Source of the DNA: Lingula anatina | Taxonomy: Eukaryota; Brachiopoda; Lingulata; Lingulida; Lingulidae | Direction of reading: 5' to 3' | DNA: 29,783 bases | Assembly (NCBI RefSeq): GCF_001039355.2 | Contig: NW_019775758.1 | Span: 694,788 to 724,570 of the forward strand | Shown here: positions 24,292 through 29,783 of the stretch, one piece after another | How the letters are laid out: every line of letters begins with the position of its first letter | Numbering within the stretch: position 1 is the stretch's first letter | Notes under the pieces: model-generated | What the model was told of the DNA's origin: nothing | The model's database searches: none | The model's input: the letters and a program-made list of their open reading frames with translations, nothing else | Translations under genes and position numbers: made by a program

Positions 24292-27200
24292 CTCTCTCTG
24301 TCTCTGTTTCACACACAAATGCACCCACCCACCCACCCACACACACAGCTTACCTCACACTCAGGACAGACCCAGTCCCCATCAGGCTCCACCTCTATAT
24401 TAAGACACTTGAAGTGGTAAACTCTGGGACACAGCTCACAACAGATTACGTTACCCTCCTTGTGGCACAACCAGCAGTACATGTCATTTTCTGTGTCCTG
24501 GGACCAGAAGAGAAAGACAAAAACTATTAACTGGAAAACGGCCTTCAATGAACACCAAACACCTGTTGCACTTTAATATATTATAATCTGGAAACACGAG
24601 TGAAAAATTAAAAACAGAGTAAAAACAGTTTATTCTCTTGGTGCACAAATTTCTGTGGTGAACAGTTCTTGTGATTATATGGTTAATGTAAGCTTGTTAA
24701 GAACACTATTCATGACAATTAAAACATTTCCACTGAATATCTACCACCTATTCTTCTTCTGTGTGTGTAAAAGATGAAACAAAGTAAATACATTTTATTC
24801 TTCAGTACACTACTTTCTTTGAAGAGCATTTCATGTTATTCTCCAAGTTTTAGGATCAGAAGTTAAATAACAGAAATCGTATCTTTCCTTACATTTAGAT
24901 AAAAAGTTAAATTGTGTTATAAGTTATGCCAAGACAAGGAGTTATACAATTTCCGTCGATTTTTCAGTGAAATAAGAAGAGGTTTTTTTTTTTTTTTTTT
25001 TGTTTAACATACCTCTTCTTCACCCTCCTTCTTGCTCCTTTTCACCCTCTTGGGGGGAGGGTTTAGAGGGCCCACATGGTATACCCCAGCCTCTGCTTCC
25101 CCTGCCCCAGAGCTGGTGCTGCCCTCTGACAACTGACGCTTCTTTGTGAACGCAAAACCTGGAATGACGTCACAGCAATAAACATGAAACAGAGGGTGCT
25201 GTAATGCATGCTGGAAGTGGTTTTCTATTTCGTATTTTTTCATGGGCAAATCATATTATATCATACAAAAGATCTCTTAAAATAAATATAAGAAAGCATG
25301 CCATTTCTCCTGTAGGGGGAACTAAATCTACTGAAAGTGTTTGGTACAATGTACTTCCAAGAAGAACAGGACCGCTGACTGCTCTTATCATAACATCTGC
25401 CAACTATAGTCACCAGCAGGTGTCAGTATGAACAAGACTGCAGTAGCAGTACACATTTAAATTACTTTATAAATAAACTTTTTAAACTTGATCCAGATAT
25501 AACCAAGTTTAGCCTTGCTATTTATTTTTTACTAAGTTTGGTCATACTTTTCCTTCCCAGCGCCGGACTGGGGGTCCTGCCAGTCAGCGCTGACCGTGTC
25601 CTGATAACATTTGTTGCTACAACAACTGGGCGTGGCATGTCACTGGCACTAGGGACAACAGGCTGGCTTGTCTTGGCACTAGGAGTGACATCTGGAGGAG
25701 GGGTTGTGTTTTGTGAGACGGGTGGTTTCTTTTTCTCTGATGATTCTAAGGAATGAAAAACAAAAAAATCATTTAATATTATAATTAAAAGGAGATCTTC
25801 AATGATTATGGTATGATGTAATAAAGTCTATGTTAACATCAGTCATAAGCACTGATTACCCCAGTTCAAGACAGCTGAAACTGTGGGTGTGGCCCAATTT
25901 TTTTTCACAGAACTGAATGATGAACAGTGAATATGATCAAATCTTACGTTAAATCAGGCATTTGACAAAAATTATTCTTAGATTAGTGAATTGTAATTAT
26001 AAGAGCATAATGTTCTAAGTCTGTCTCACTCTTGTTTTCTACAGAACAAGCTGAATCTTAATTATGGAGTATGACTCTTGAAGTCGCATTTCTATTTCAG
26101 TTGCAATAGTATACAAAAATACAATCTGATTATGTTGATTCGATGAAATCAAAACATTGATGAATTTTTGTTGCTTTGGAATTTCTTGTATAACTAAAAC
26201 ATTGGCAGTCAGCCATATAAAACAAAGGGCCCTCTCTAACACATTAACAGTAAATCTTAATCAAAAGCTAACCATATTCTAACTTGGCTCGACTCATGTT
26301 TGTTAGTTCCGATATCCATTTTTTTCCTGCTGCTATTTATAAATTTGAGACAAACAGCCACTTCCAAGTATGAAACAGAATACCACTTAATTTGATATCT
26401 GTAATATACCAGTAGCACTGAGATTGCCAATGTCAAGTATTCAGTACAATCATGTATTGATTTAAAGCACAAAATGAACATATGGGGTCTTATGTATCTC
26501 ATTATTAACCTACTTTTGATAAGCCAATTCTTCTGTACTTATGAAAAGCATGAGCTCTAAGAAATCCTATTGATAAATGGTTGTGGTTTCATATTCAGTT
26601 CCAGCTTAGAATATGAGTCAGAGAAGAATTTCATCAGCTATGTTATGTTATAAGAATAATGTAATTTTTCTTCAATCATGAAATCTGATGAAGATGTCCT
26701 GCTAGACATCAAAATATTGGAGGTAAAAAACTCTCTCAATATTTGCTGTTGACTGAAGAAAAATGACATTATTCAGTTCCAGCTGTTGTTCATGTTGTTA
26801 CAGCCAGGAACCAAGAAAATTCTCTAAGCAGAAATTGTGTGATGTTGTTTAATTAAAAACACAAAGAATCAATAACACTGACACCAGGAATATCCCACAC
26901 CACTTCTACACAAATAAATTAACTCAAAACACAGTTAATGACAAATAATCATGAAACAACTGGAAATGAAATACACCTTATAACAGTGTCCTGACTTCCT
27001 TTACTTGAGAAGAGAAAAAAAACTCTGGTCTTTGTTATATTTGTTTTTCCACTTACCTCCCACATTGGCTGGCATCTTCTTCTTATTGTCAGCATTTCCT
27101 GTAAAATAAACATTTGATCACATTCTGTCACACACACTCTTCTAAAAAGATAACTTGATTTTCATGACCAGAAAAACCATTTACAATGAGAAACAGTACT

Positions 27201-27405
27201 AGTCAGTAACATTTTAGTATGTATTTCACCCCCAGTGCACTTAAATTTATATAAAACTTGTCATTACATATTCAGATTTTCTCAGCAATCTTTAAGCTCT
27301 CACATCTACAGTTTCACCTTTAACCATCAGAGATCAATTTACTATTAATAATATCATGTACATCAAGTTCTCAAGTATCATACCTTTCTGATATCTTCCA
27401 GCCAT
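13136..27405 (-). CDS. ZMYND8: ZMYND8 (RACK7/PRKCBP1) orthologue, whole gene, 24 exons
   Basis: This is a nuclear multivalent chromatin reader. In vertebrates ZMYND8 binds acetylated and methylated histone tails through PHD-bromo-PWWP, and recruits repressors such as NuRD and KDM5 enzymes through its MYND finger. Seen here, in order along about 1467 residues: basic N-terminus, PHD (about 142-183), bromodomain (about 195-301), C-x2-C zinc finger (about 307-328), PWWP (about 333-405), long disordered Ser/Glu-rich region (408-968), coiled coil (about 970-1220), MYND (1225-1259), and a Gln-rich then Gly/Met-rich tail ending in TGA. Human ZMYND8 is roughly 1200 residues, so this is longer, mostly in the disordered parts. 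The start is a candidate ATG at 27405-27403 with G at -3 and +4; the frame stays open upstream within that exon, so an earlier start in an unseen exon is possible. All 23 introns are GT-AG. The summed exons carry one extra base, placed at the exon 16/17 junction. Identity is very likely; exact start and exon 16 end are less sure. Confidence 0.93.
13737..13904 (-). CDS. ZMYND8: ZMYND8 exon 23, polyglutamine-rich tail
   Basis: A 168-bp phase-0 exon encoding [17 protein letters not shown], a Gln run interrupted by Pro, Leu and His (23 Gln in 56 residues), then [18 protein letters not shown]. The Gln codons mix CAA and CAG, so the tract is old and unlikely to expand as a pure repeat. Vertebrate ZMYND8 has a Gln tract before the coiled coil, not after MYND, so this one appears to be independent. 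Confidence 0.85.
14435..14572 (-). CDS. ZMYND8: ZMYND8 exon 22, C-terminal tail
   Basis: A 138-bp phase-0 exon encoding [19 protein letters not shown] and then a Ser/Val/Gln stretch ending PSAAQTQ. No domain is recognised. It is included because of clean splice sites, an open frame and matching phases with exons 21 and 23. Confidence 0.85.
14808..15005 (-). CDS. ZMYND8: ZMYND8 exon 21, MYND zinc finger
   Basis: A 198-bp phase-0 exon. It opens [19 protein letters not shown] and continues [16 protein letters not shown], almost the same as vertebrate ZMYND8, with all Cys/His positions of its atypical MYND kept. In vertebrates this finger docks Pro-rich PPPL-type motifs of NuRD and zinc finger partners. 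After the finger the exon encodes a Gln/Thr/Ser tail segment ([11 protein letters not shown], then repeated Q-G-Q steps) not conserved with vertebrates. Donor GTACAG. Confidence 0.97.
15315..15439 (-). CDS. ZMYND8: ZMYND8 exon 20, coiled coil second half up to MYND
   Basis: A 125-bp exon encoding [20 protein letters not shown] then [13 protein letters not shown], ending directly before the first MYND cysteine. [10 protein letters not shown] is identical to the vertebrate protein. Donor GTAAGT, acceptor TGTGACAG. Confidence 0.96.
15440..16327. other. ZMYND8: Intron 19 of ZMYND8
   Basis: An 888-bp intron with the inverted-repeat element above and an A-rich run at 15909-15938. No further exon is recognised. 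Confidence 0.85.
15550..15762. mobile_element. Inverted-repeat MITE-like element in intron 19
   Basis: The left part, GATTTAGATTTAGATCGAC followed by TCCCTGGGGGTTCACCC and GCAGTCAGCC, is an imperfect complement of the right part (GGCTAAGCTGACAGTAATC, GACTTCCCACAGGG, GATCTAAAATC). Arms are about 60-70 bases with a short loop. No coding capacity. Confidence 0.65.
16328..16481 (-). CDS. ZMYND8: ZMYND8 exon 19, coiled coil first half
   Basis: A 154-bp exon encoding [20 protein letters not shown], then [18 protein letters not shown] and ELAEMQHVA. It aligns with MDAIKGTMTEIYNDLS and [20 protein letters not shown] of vertebrate ZMYND8. This helix precedes the MYND finger and probably drives self-association (inference). 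Donor GTATCT. Confidence 0.94.
16498..16655. repeat. 26-bp minisatellite, six copies, in intron 18
   Basis: Unit GCATAATATATAAGTATTGG plus TATACA, with starts at 16501, 16527, 16553, 16579, 16605 and 16631 and copies differing by a few bases. It begins about 15 bases from the exon 19 acceptor on the plus-strand right side and takes up most of the intron. Confidence 0.92.
16695..16983 (-). CDS. ZMYND8: ZMYND8 exon 18, Pro/Ala-rich linker and FDFSQYTDQ
   Basis: A 289-bp exon encoding a Pro/Ala/Thr-rich linker ([17 protein letters not shown] onward), a Gly/Ser stretch, then [12 protein letters not shown] at the 3' end. The last motif aligns with DIAKYTSKMMDAI of vertebrate ZMYND8, just before the coiled coil. 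Its higher GC and its ends fit exons 17 and 19 in phase. Confidence 0.9.
17137..17335 (-). CDS. ZMYND8: ZMYND8 exon 17, charged helical region
   Basis: A 199-bp exon encoding [20 protein letters not shown], an acidic link, then [20 protein letters not shown] and [14 protein letters not shown]. The strong Glu/Lys heptad-like pattern predicts helix or coiled coil. It occupies the place of the Gln-rich helix (WHMQKMQRQQQ) of vertebrate ZMYND8, but sequence similarity is slight. Donor GTAAGT; phase 2 at the end fits exon 18. Confidence 0.87.
17709..18183 (-). CDS. ZMYND8: ZMYND8 exon 16, disordered Thr/Glu/Lys region with LVIDVD motif
   Basis: A 475-bp open exon of low-complexity Ser/Thr/Glu/Lys sequence ending [28 protein letters not shown] matches LVIDL of the vertebrate protein. 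The last GT donor (GTAATT, after an A5G4 run) leaves two bases, whereas exon 17 needs one. So either a base is extra here, the homopolymer length is miscalled, or a small exon is missed. The +1 frame over the last 30 bases reads [10 protein letters not shown], which resembles QRPLLPK of vertebrate ZMYND8. The exon is sure; its final frame is not. Confidence 0.82.
18381..18516 (-). CDS. ZMYND8: ZMYND8 exon 15, acidic/Ser tract
   Basis: A 136-bp exon encoding DSKVSG, thirteen consecutive Asp/Glu residues, then [20 protein letters not shown]. This corresponds to the HSDSEDSEKSDSSDSE acidic Ser cluster of vertebrate ZMYND8, a typical CK2-type phosphorylation tract (inference). The coding strand is a near-pure GAA/GAG run, so its length may vary between alleles. 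Confidence 0.92.
18764..18867 (-). CDS. ZMYND8: ZMYND8 exon 14, conserved [17 protein letters not shown] motif
   Basis: A 104-bp exon encoding [12 protein letters not shown], then [19 protein letters not shown]. It matches [16 protein letters not shown] in the human protein, a conserved short helix of unknown function inside the disordered region. Phases fit exons 13 and 15. Donor GTTAGT. Confidence 0.93.
19119..20086 (-). CDS. ZMYND8: ZMYND8 exon 13, long central disordered region
   Basis: A 968-bp exon, the largest of the gene. It starts with the conserved [19 protein letters not shown] (KFGVFNYSPFRTPY in vertebrates) and goes on as about 300 residues of low-complexity Ser/Asp/Glu/Lys-rich sequence with scattered basic patches ([20 protein letters not shown]). 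Near its 3' end is a helical Glu/Lys stretch ([18 protein letters not shown]), then an acidic end with MDIDL. No known domain is visible after the first 20 residues. Such regions in ZMYND8 family members are phosphorylated and poorly conserved. Donor GTGAGG. Confidence 0.93.
20381..20503 (-). CDS. ZMYND8: ZMYND8 exon 12, PWWP domain C-terminal helices
   Basis: A 123-bp exon beginning [20 protein letters not shown] and ending in EIEIHIQKI plus a split Arg codon. It aligns with [20 protein letters not shown] and EMEVYVENIRR of vertebrate ZMYND8, completing the PWWP fold and its helical extension. Phases match both neighbours. Confidence 0.95.
20504..21209. other. ZMYND8: Intron 11 of ZMYND8
   Basis: A 706-bp AT-rich intron. 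The only item in it is the 137-bp inverted-repeat element at 21008-21144. Confidence 0.85.
21008..21144. mobile_element. MITE-like element, 137 bp, with 5-bp target duplication
   Basis: Termini CAGGCCCGTAGCC and GGCTACGGGCCTA are inverted repeats of 12-13 bases. Both sides carry CTGTT (21003-21007 and 21145-21149), a clean 5-bp target-site duplication. No coding capacity. Confidence 0.88.
21210..21325 (-). CDS. ZMYND8: ZMYND8 exon 11, PWWP domain first part
   Basis: A 116-bp exon encoding [19 protein letters not shown], then [13 protein letters not shown] and the start of the Arg codon. FWPA at about 344-347 takes the place of the PWWP signature, as in vertebrate ZMYND8, and W336, F344 and W345 form the methyl-lysine and DNA-binding face typical of the family. 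Its GC content is clearly above that of the flanking introns. Confidence 0.96.
21326..21954. other. ZMYND8: Intron 10 of ZMYND8
   Basis: A 629-bp intron. Short opposite copies of AAAAATGATGA-type sequence occur at about 21480, 21528 and 21613, hinting at a small decayed inverted repeat. The open frames across it have no recognised similarity. Confidence 0.75.
21955..22035 (-). CDS. ZMYND8: ZMYND8 exon 10, zinc finger between bromodomain and PWWP
   Basis: An 81-bp phase-0 exon encoding [15 protein letters not shown], a short link, then DNWFCQPC. The two C-x2-C pairs match the integrated zinc finger that locks bromodomain and PWWP together in ZMYND8 (EVCPECYLAAC and NWFCEPC in human). Donor GTGAGT. 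Confidence 0.95.
22348..22403 (-). CDS. ZMYND8: ZMYND8 exon 9, bromodomain helix C
   Basis: A 56-bp exon encoding [18 protein letters not shown], matching NHKLTQIAKVVIKICEHE of vertebrate ZMYND8, the last bromodomain helix. Phase at both ends fits exons 8 and 10. Donor GTGGGT. Confidence 0.94.
22724..22811 (-). CDS. ZMYND8: ZMYND8 exon 8, bromodomain helices A-B with acetyl-lysine Asn
   Basis: An 88-bp exon encoding [19 protein letters not shown] then [11 protein letters not shown]281 in IIFNG is at the conserved acetyl-lysine-binding asparagine position (IIYNGG in human), so histone acetyl-lysine reading should be intact. It ends with one base completed by exon 9 (Thr). Donor GTAAGT. Confidence 0.95.
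22957..23125. mobile_element. MITE-like element, 169 bp, with 5-bp target duplication
   Basis: Termini TAGGGGCGGATTTAG and CTGGATCGGCCCCTG are imperfect inverted repeats. ACAAC flanks both sides (22952-22956 and 23126-23130). The interior holds several copies of GGAAGACGGTCA-like sequence. It lies in intron 7. The ends resemble the element at 21008, so the two may use related transposases. Confidence 0.85.
23277..23369 (-). CDS. ZMYND8: ZMYND8 exon 7, bromodomain ZA loop
   Basis: A 93-bp phase-0 exon encoding [10 protein letters not shown] through [17 protein letters not shown]. The [10 protein letters not shown] signature is the ZA loop and start of helix A of a bromodomain, and corresponds to FHPMDLCTLEK in human ZMYND8. 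Donor GTGAGA, acceptor CCCACAG. Confidence 0.95.
23443..23465. repeat. Poly(A) tract in intron 6
   Basis: Homopolymer of 23 bases. No attached retroposon is recognised. Confidence 0.9.
23635..23748 (-). CDS. ZMYND8: ZMYND8 exon 6, PHD-bromodomain linker and helix Z
   Basis: A 114-bp phase-0 exon, acceptor ATTCTAG, donor GTAAGG. It encodes [15 protein letters not shown] and then [19 protein letters not shown], matching the vertebrate linker (AECIETQSKAM) and first bromodomain helix (EQLSYLLKFAIQKMK). It joins directly to SEPFQKPV in exon 7. Confidence 0.95.
23909..24353 (-). repeat. Array of degenerate PHD-exon fragments interleaved with CT and AC microsatellites
   Basis: Within intron 5, directly after the PHD exon, are three copies of its 3' part: 24186-24250 (reads [16 protein letters not shown], with a zinc Cys changed to Arg and an early stop), 24066-24095 (both ends joined, centre deleted) and 23909-23988 (reads [16 protein letters not shown], then [11 protein letters not shown], still open). 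Between copies are (CT)n tracts at 23985-24034, about 24100-24135 and 24248-24285, and (AC)n tracts at about 24055-24066, 24154-24182 and 24340-24348. The layout is a repeated unit of [exon fragment][CT][AC] that includes the true exon as its last member. Confidence 0.85.
24354..24497 (-). CDS. ZMYND8: ZMYND8 exon 5, PHD finger
   Basis: A 144-bp phase-0 exon holding the whole PHD finger in one piece. Zinc ligands are C4-H-C3: C144, C147, C156, C159, H164, C167, C180, C183, in the order [40 protein letters not shown]. This is nearly identical to the vertebrate ZMYND8 PHD, which acts with the bromodomain to read histone H3 and H4 marks. The donor is GTAAGC. The intron straight after it contains three degenerate copies of the 3' part of this exon (separate entry). 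Confidence 0.97.
24498..25012. other. ZMYND8: Intron 4 of ZMYND8
   Basis: A 515-bp AT-rich intron with a T run at about 24983-25000 on the plus strand. Nothing else recognised. Confidence 0.85.
25013..25158 (-). CDS. ZMYND8: ZMYND8 exon 4, basic segment before the PHD finger
   Basis: A 146-bp exon, acceptor CCAG and donor GTATGT, encoding [13 protein letters not shown], a Gly/Glu stretch, then [16 protein letters not shown]. The KRVKRSKK cluster is a good nuclear localisation signal candidate and lies about 20 residues before the first PHD cysteine, like the Lys run before PHD in the human protein. It ends on a complete codon. Confidence 0.9.
25548..25745 (-). CDS. ZMYND8: ZMYND8 exon 3, disordered Ser/Pro/Thr N-terminal region
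   Basis: A 198-bp open exon, donor GTATGA, encoding a Pro/Thr/Ser-rich segment that starts [10 protein letters not shown] and ends [11 protein letters not shown] across the junction. SP/TP dipeptides suggest phosphorylation sites, as in the N-terminus of vertebrate ZMYND8 (inference). Phase 1 at the end matches exon 4. The intron upstream (25746-27056) is the longest in the gene. Confidence 0.85.
25746..27056. other. ZMYND8: Intron 2 of ZMYND8, longest intron
   Basis: A 1311-bp AT-rich intron with a hairpin-forming element at 26652-26776 and no recognised exon. Short minus-strand frames (for example 26257-26502) lack similarity to the protein. Confidence 0.8.
26652..26776. repeat. Inverted repeat with TGATGAAGA core
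   Basis: GAATAATGTAATTTTTCTTC (from about 26653) is complementary, with one or two mismatches, to the sequence ending ACATTATTC (about 26775). Between them is TCTGATGAAGATGTCCTGCT then AGACATCAAAATATTGG, with its own short palindrome (GATGTC/GACATC). It looks like a small dispersed element. The phrase CAGTTCCAGCT occurs just outside both ends (26597 and 26774). Confidence 0.7.
27057..27098 (-). CDS. ZMYND8: ZMYND8 exon 2, Lys-rich
   Basis: A 42-bp exon with an acceptor after a pyrimidine-poor tract (TTTTACAG) and a consensus GTAAGT donor. It encodes [13 protein letters not shown], a basic stretch of the disordered N-terminus that may serve as a nuclear localisation signal. Phase 1 at both ends matches exons 1 and 3, which is the main support for so short an exon. 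Confidence 0.75.
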
Positions 27406-27430
27406 AGCTTCAGGACGGCTGGCATTTATT
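27384..27430 (-). CDS. ZMYND8: ZMYND8 exon 1 of the model, with candidate start codon
   Basis: A 47-bp exon between an acceptor (TTCTCAG) and a GTATGA donor. Candidate ATG at 27405-27403 (gctATGG, strong context) begins MAGRYQK. The codons before it, back to the acceptor, are open (INASRPEA), so the upstream part is either 5' UTR or coding from an exon I cannot see. It ends with one base that joins exon 2 to make Gly. The region is not conserved enough with vertebrate ZMYND8 to fix the start. Confidence 0.7.
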
Positions 27431-28611
27431 CTGAGAAAATAATTTAATCCGAATGTAAGTTACTTATCACCATTTAGCAAATTAGTATGAGTGTCTAACA
27501 AGTTACAATAATACCAAATATAAATTGACTTTGGAAAGTATTATACTTCATGTCACTGTAATAGAAGACTCTATTAAGACTTTCTTTTATCAAAACTATA
27601 GATCTTTCTGTTAATCAGTGTTCTATGTGAACTTTGCATTTTCCAATCAGTCAAGACAGCATCTGAATGCATTTTCAAATTTAGGCAAATACCAGAGTAT
27701 ATCCTCACTTTATATAAATAGAAGAAAAAAAAAAAAGATTTGATTTTTCAAAACTTCCATTGTAACAAATCTATACATAAGGTGAAAATTTCAGTCATTC
27801 ATAGGTGCAAAAAAATAAAATAATAATAATAATAAAAAATAATAATCAATAATAACAAAATTGATTATAATAATTATATCTGAGCAGTATAAAGTGACAT
27901 AGCAGGGCACTTTGACAGCCTTATTGCTATTAGAGTCTGAGTAAAACCCATATGATAAATTAAAATTGCTGAGCAGATAGTATAAAGTATGAAATAATAG
28001 CCTTGTTTTCTCTGCATGGCAAGTCACTTAATATCAAAGTAACTATATATCTTGCATAATCTGGAGACAATAACAAAATGACGTGCACCATTGTCCTCGT
28101 TGTTACTTAATTTCTTTCATACCCCATTAGACTTCCATGCAGACAACACTTTAATCTGTTTTGGTAGATGAAATTAATATAGTTTATAATAAGGATGAAA
28201 CATAAAATCAGTCAGGTCATCATGTTATTTTGCCATGTAGGAATGTTTCACAATTTATTTGCAGAGTGAAAACTGTTATAACAACTCTTTAATCATACAA
28301 CAGACCTCTTCTTGTCCATCTCATATATATATATATAGCCATGCATGCACATTTCAACAATGCCATCTTGACCTACTGACATATTTAGAAATTCACTTAG
28401 TCTCAACTAGCTTGGTACCGTGTTTATAAGGGGCAAGCAATCTCACATACCAAAAACATGAATGCAAATCTTGATTCTCCCGACAAAAACATAAACTAAA
28501 ATCTGTATCAAGCTGCCTTCATATCTCTCTGGTTTAATTTTATTCAAAATGGCAGTCCATGCTAGAGCAAAAGTCAGATGTCAATCATTTTACATGTCGT
28601 CACAGAAACCA

Positions 28612-28640
28612 CATTCTGATTGGTCACTGGTTGCTAGGAT
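28612..28640 (-). promoter_or_regulatory. Candidate CCAAT box and X-box half-site upstream of ZMYND8
   Basis: On the minus strand the order is CCTAGCAACC (28629-28638, like an RFX X-box half) then ACCAATCAG (28616-28624, like an NF-Y site). Both are oriented for a minus-strand gene starting near 28540. About 250 bases further on, CAAGATGGC (about 28363-28371) resembles a YY1 site. This is motif evidence only. Confidence 0.3.
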
Positions 28641-28802
28641 ATATGGTTGGTATCCGAAGGTGGTAAAAATGCTTTAATGGATGATTCAGGATTTTTAAGA
28701 GAAAGTGCTCAATCATAACTCTTGATACTTTATATCACTCACAACAACAGAAATATTTACTGGCCCAAACTGCATGTATGCGGTTTTCTTTTTTCACTTC
28801 AG

Positions 28803-28842
<40 letters not shown>

Positions 28843-28851
28843 ATATATATA
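28803..28851. repeat. (TATC)n and (TA)n microsatellite
   Basis: About ten TATC units followed by a short TA run. No gene nearby other than upstream ZMYND8 sequence. Confidence 0.95.
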
Positions 28852-29307
28852 CGTTTGCTAATATCAAAATACTATATATTATAATAATTTTTGAAAAGAT
28901 TCCATTACAAAGAATAACCATTTAAAAAACCAGATGAAAAATGGATACAGCAAATGTTTTTTTTTTCCCTTTTATTTCACTTGCGTGTTTGCATAAAATA
29001 AATATATCTAATAAAGAAATTAATTCAATAATTACCGAAAGACAAAATAATTTTCATAAGAAAAAATCATTTGGGTAATAAATCTCTGCCTATATATTGT
29101 ACGTATTTCTTAATTTCCCAGCCATCATTAAAATGTTTTGTGTTAATCAGCAAGTTATAAATACAGCAATTATTAACACCCCACCATACTGTTAATCAGG
29201 GAAAACCTACAGTTGGTCGCGGAATAATATAATTAACATCATTACCAATCCAACTCAAATAGAAATAGAAATCAGATCCAAAATTATGCTCATATGATAA
29301 TTACATC

Positions 29308-29331
29308 AAAAAAAAAAAAAAAAAAAAAAAA
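29308..29331. repeat. Poly(A) tract
   Basis: Uninterrupted A run of 24 bases in upstream AT-rich DNA. Confidence 0.9.
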
Positions 29332-29783
29332 TTATGTAAGCAGGAACTTTTTTACTTCACGTTGTAAACACATGCAGTGGTTGAAAAAACAAACAGATGA
29401 TGCATGCTTGATACAATGCTGACTAATAAATAAATATCTTATGAACACTGTTTTGAATCATCTCTTAAAGTCAAGCAAATAAAGGGTAAACAAAAACAAT
29501 TTAAATGACTCATTTTTTTTTACTTTTTTTCCTTTCTTTTTCCTATACAAACCATTGTTTTGACAAGCATACCAAATCAGCACTGTTTTAATTCTACAAT
29601 TATCATCTTAAACATAGTCTTACATGTGATTAAAAAAAAAACACATCATTAGGTGGAATATGCCTACAGAGTTTTACATAAGAAAATAATACATAGAGAC
29701 ATAGTTTTTTGTGTTGATATTATGATATAATACAGGGGGAGCCACCACCCCCCAGCAAGTCAAAATTCTAATTTCAAGAGGAG

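Larger units (their letters stand above)
27431..29783. other. Upstream or 5' intron region of ZMYND8
   Basis: About 2.35 kb of AT-rich sequence without a recognisable exon. It contains AT-rich low-complexity sequence at 27720-27890, a short (TA)n at about 28323-28336, a (TATC)n tract, an A run at 29308-29331, and a CCAAT-type promoter candidate. The upstream 5' UTR exon and true promoter may be here or off the right edge. Confidence 0.6.

Noticed and set aside
24039-24530. 163-codon plus-strand frame with Ser-Leu and Thr-His repeats
   Set aside because: It is a translation of CT and AC microsatellites and the opposite strand of the PHD exon.

Overview
The window is AT-rich animal nuclear DNA. 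Short coding exons with GT-AG introns of a few hundred bases, many microsatellites, small inverted-repeat elements and a tRNA-derived SINE-like insert all point to an invertebrate metazoan. The protein looks lophotrochozoan and a mollusc is my best guess, but I cannot name the species. There is nothing bacterial and no CRISPR array.

The right half (about 13.1-27.4 kb) holds one gene on the minus strand that I recognise with confidence: the ZMYND8 (RACK7/PRKCBP1) orthologue, a chromatin reader with PHD, bromodomain, zinc finger, PWWP and MYND modules. I traced 24 exons from a candidate ATG at 27405 to a TGA at 13136-13138. They give about 1467 residues. All 23 introns are GT-AG and all exon phases agree except at one junction (exon 16 to 17), where the model carries one base too many. 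Exon order is: basic N-terminal exons (27.4-25.0 kb), PHD (24.4 kb), bromodomain (23.7-22.3 kb), C-x2-C zinc finger (22.0 kb), PWWP (21.2-20.4 kb), a 968-bp disordered exon (20.1-19.1 kb), acidic and Ser-rich exons (18.9-17.7 kb), coiled coil (17.3-15.3 kb), MYND (15.0-14.8 kb), and a Gln-rich then Gly/Met-rich tail (14.6-13.1 kb).

The left part (1-13 kb) shows no convincing protein gene. It holds a 1.8-kb near-identical direct duplication joined by a single N (1867-5480), a putative minus-strand TATA promoter with an untranslated first exon (5.3-5.5 kb), a diverged tandem duplication of about 2-3 kb (6.7-11.6 kb) whose copies differ by inserted small elements, and an 0.88-kb foldback element just downstream of the ZMYND8 stop codon, again with a single N between duplicated halves.

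Right of 27.4 kb lies AT-rich upstream or 5' intron sequence with no recognisable exon and only a weak CCAAT/X-box-like promoter candidate.

The most unusual structures are an array of degenerate fragments of the PHD exon interleaved with CT and AC microsatellites inside the next intron; the foldback element placed where it could lie in the ZMYND8 3' UTR; two N-joined duplications that look like unmerged contig ends; and the reading-frame conflict at the end of exon 16. I found no clear evidence for a wholly new biological system.
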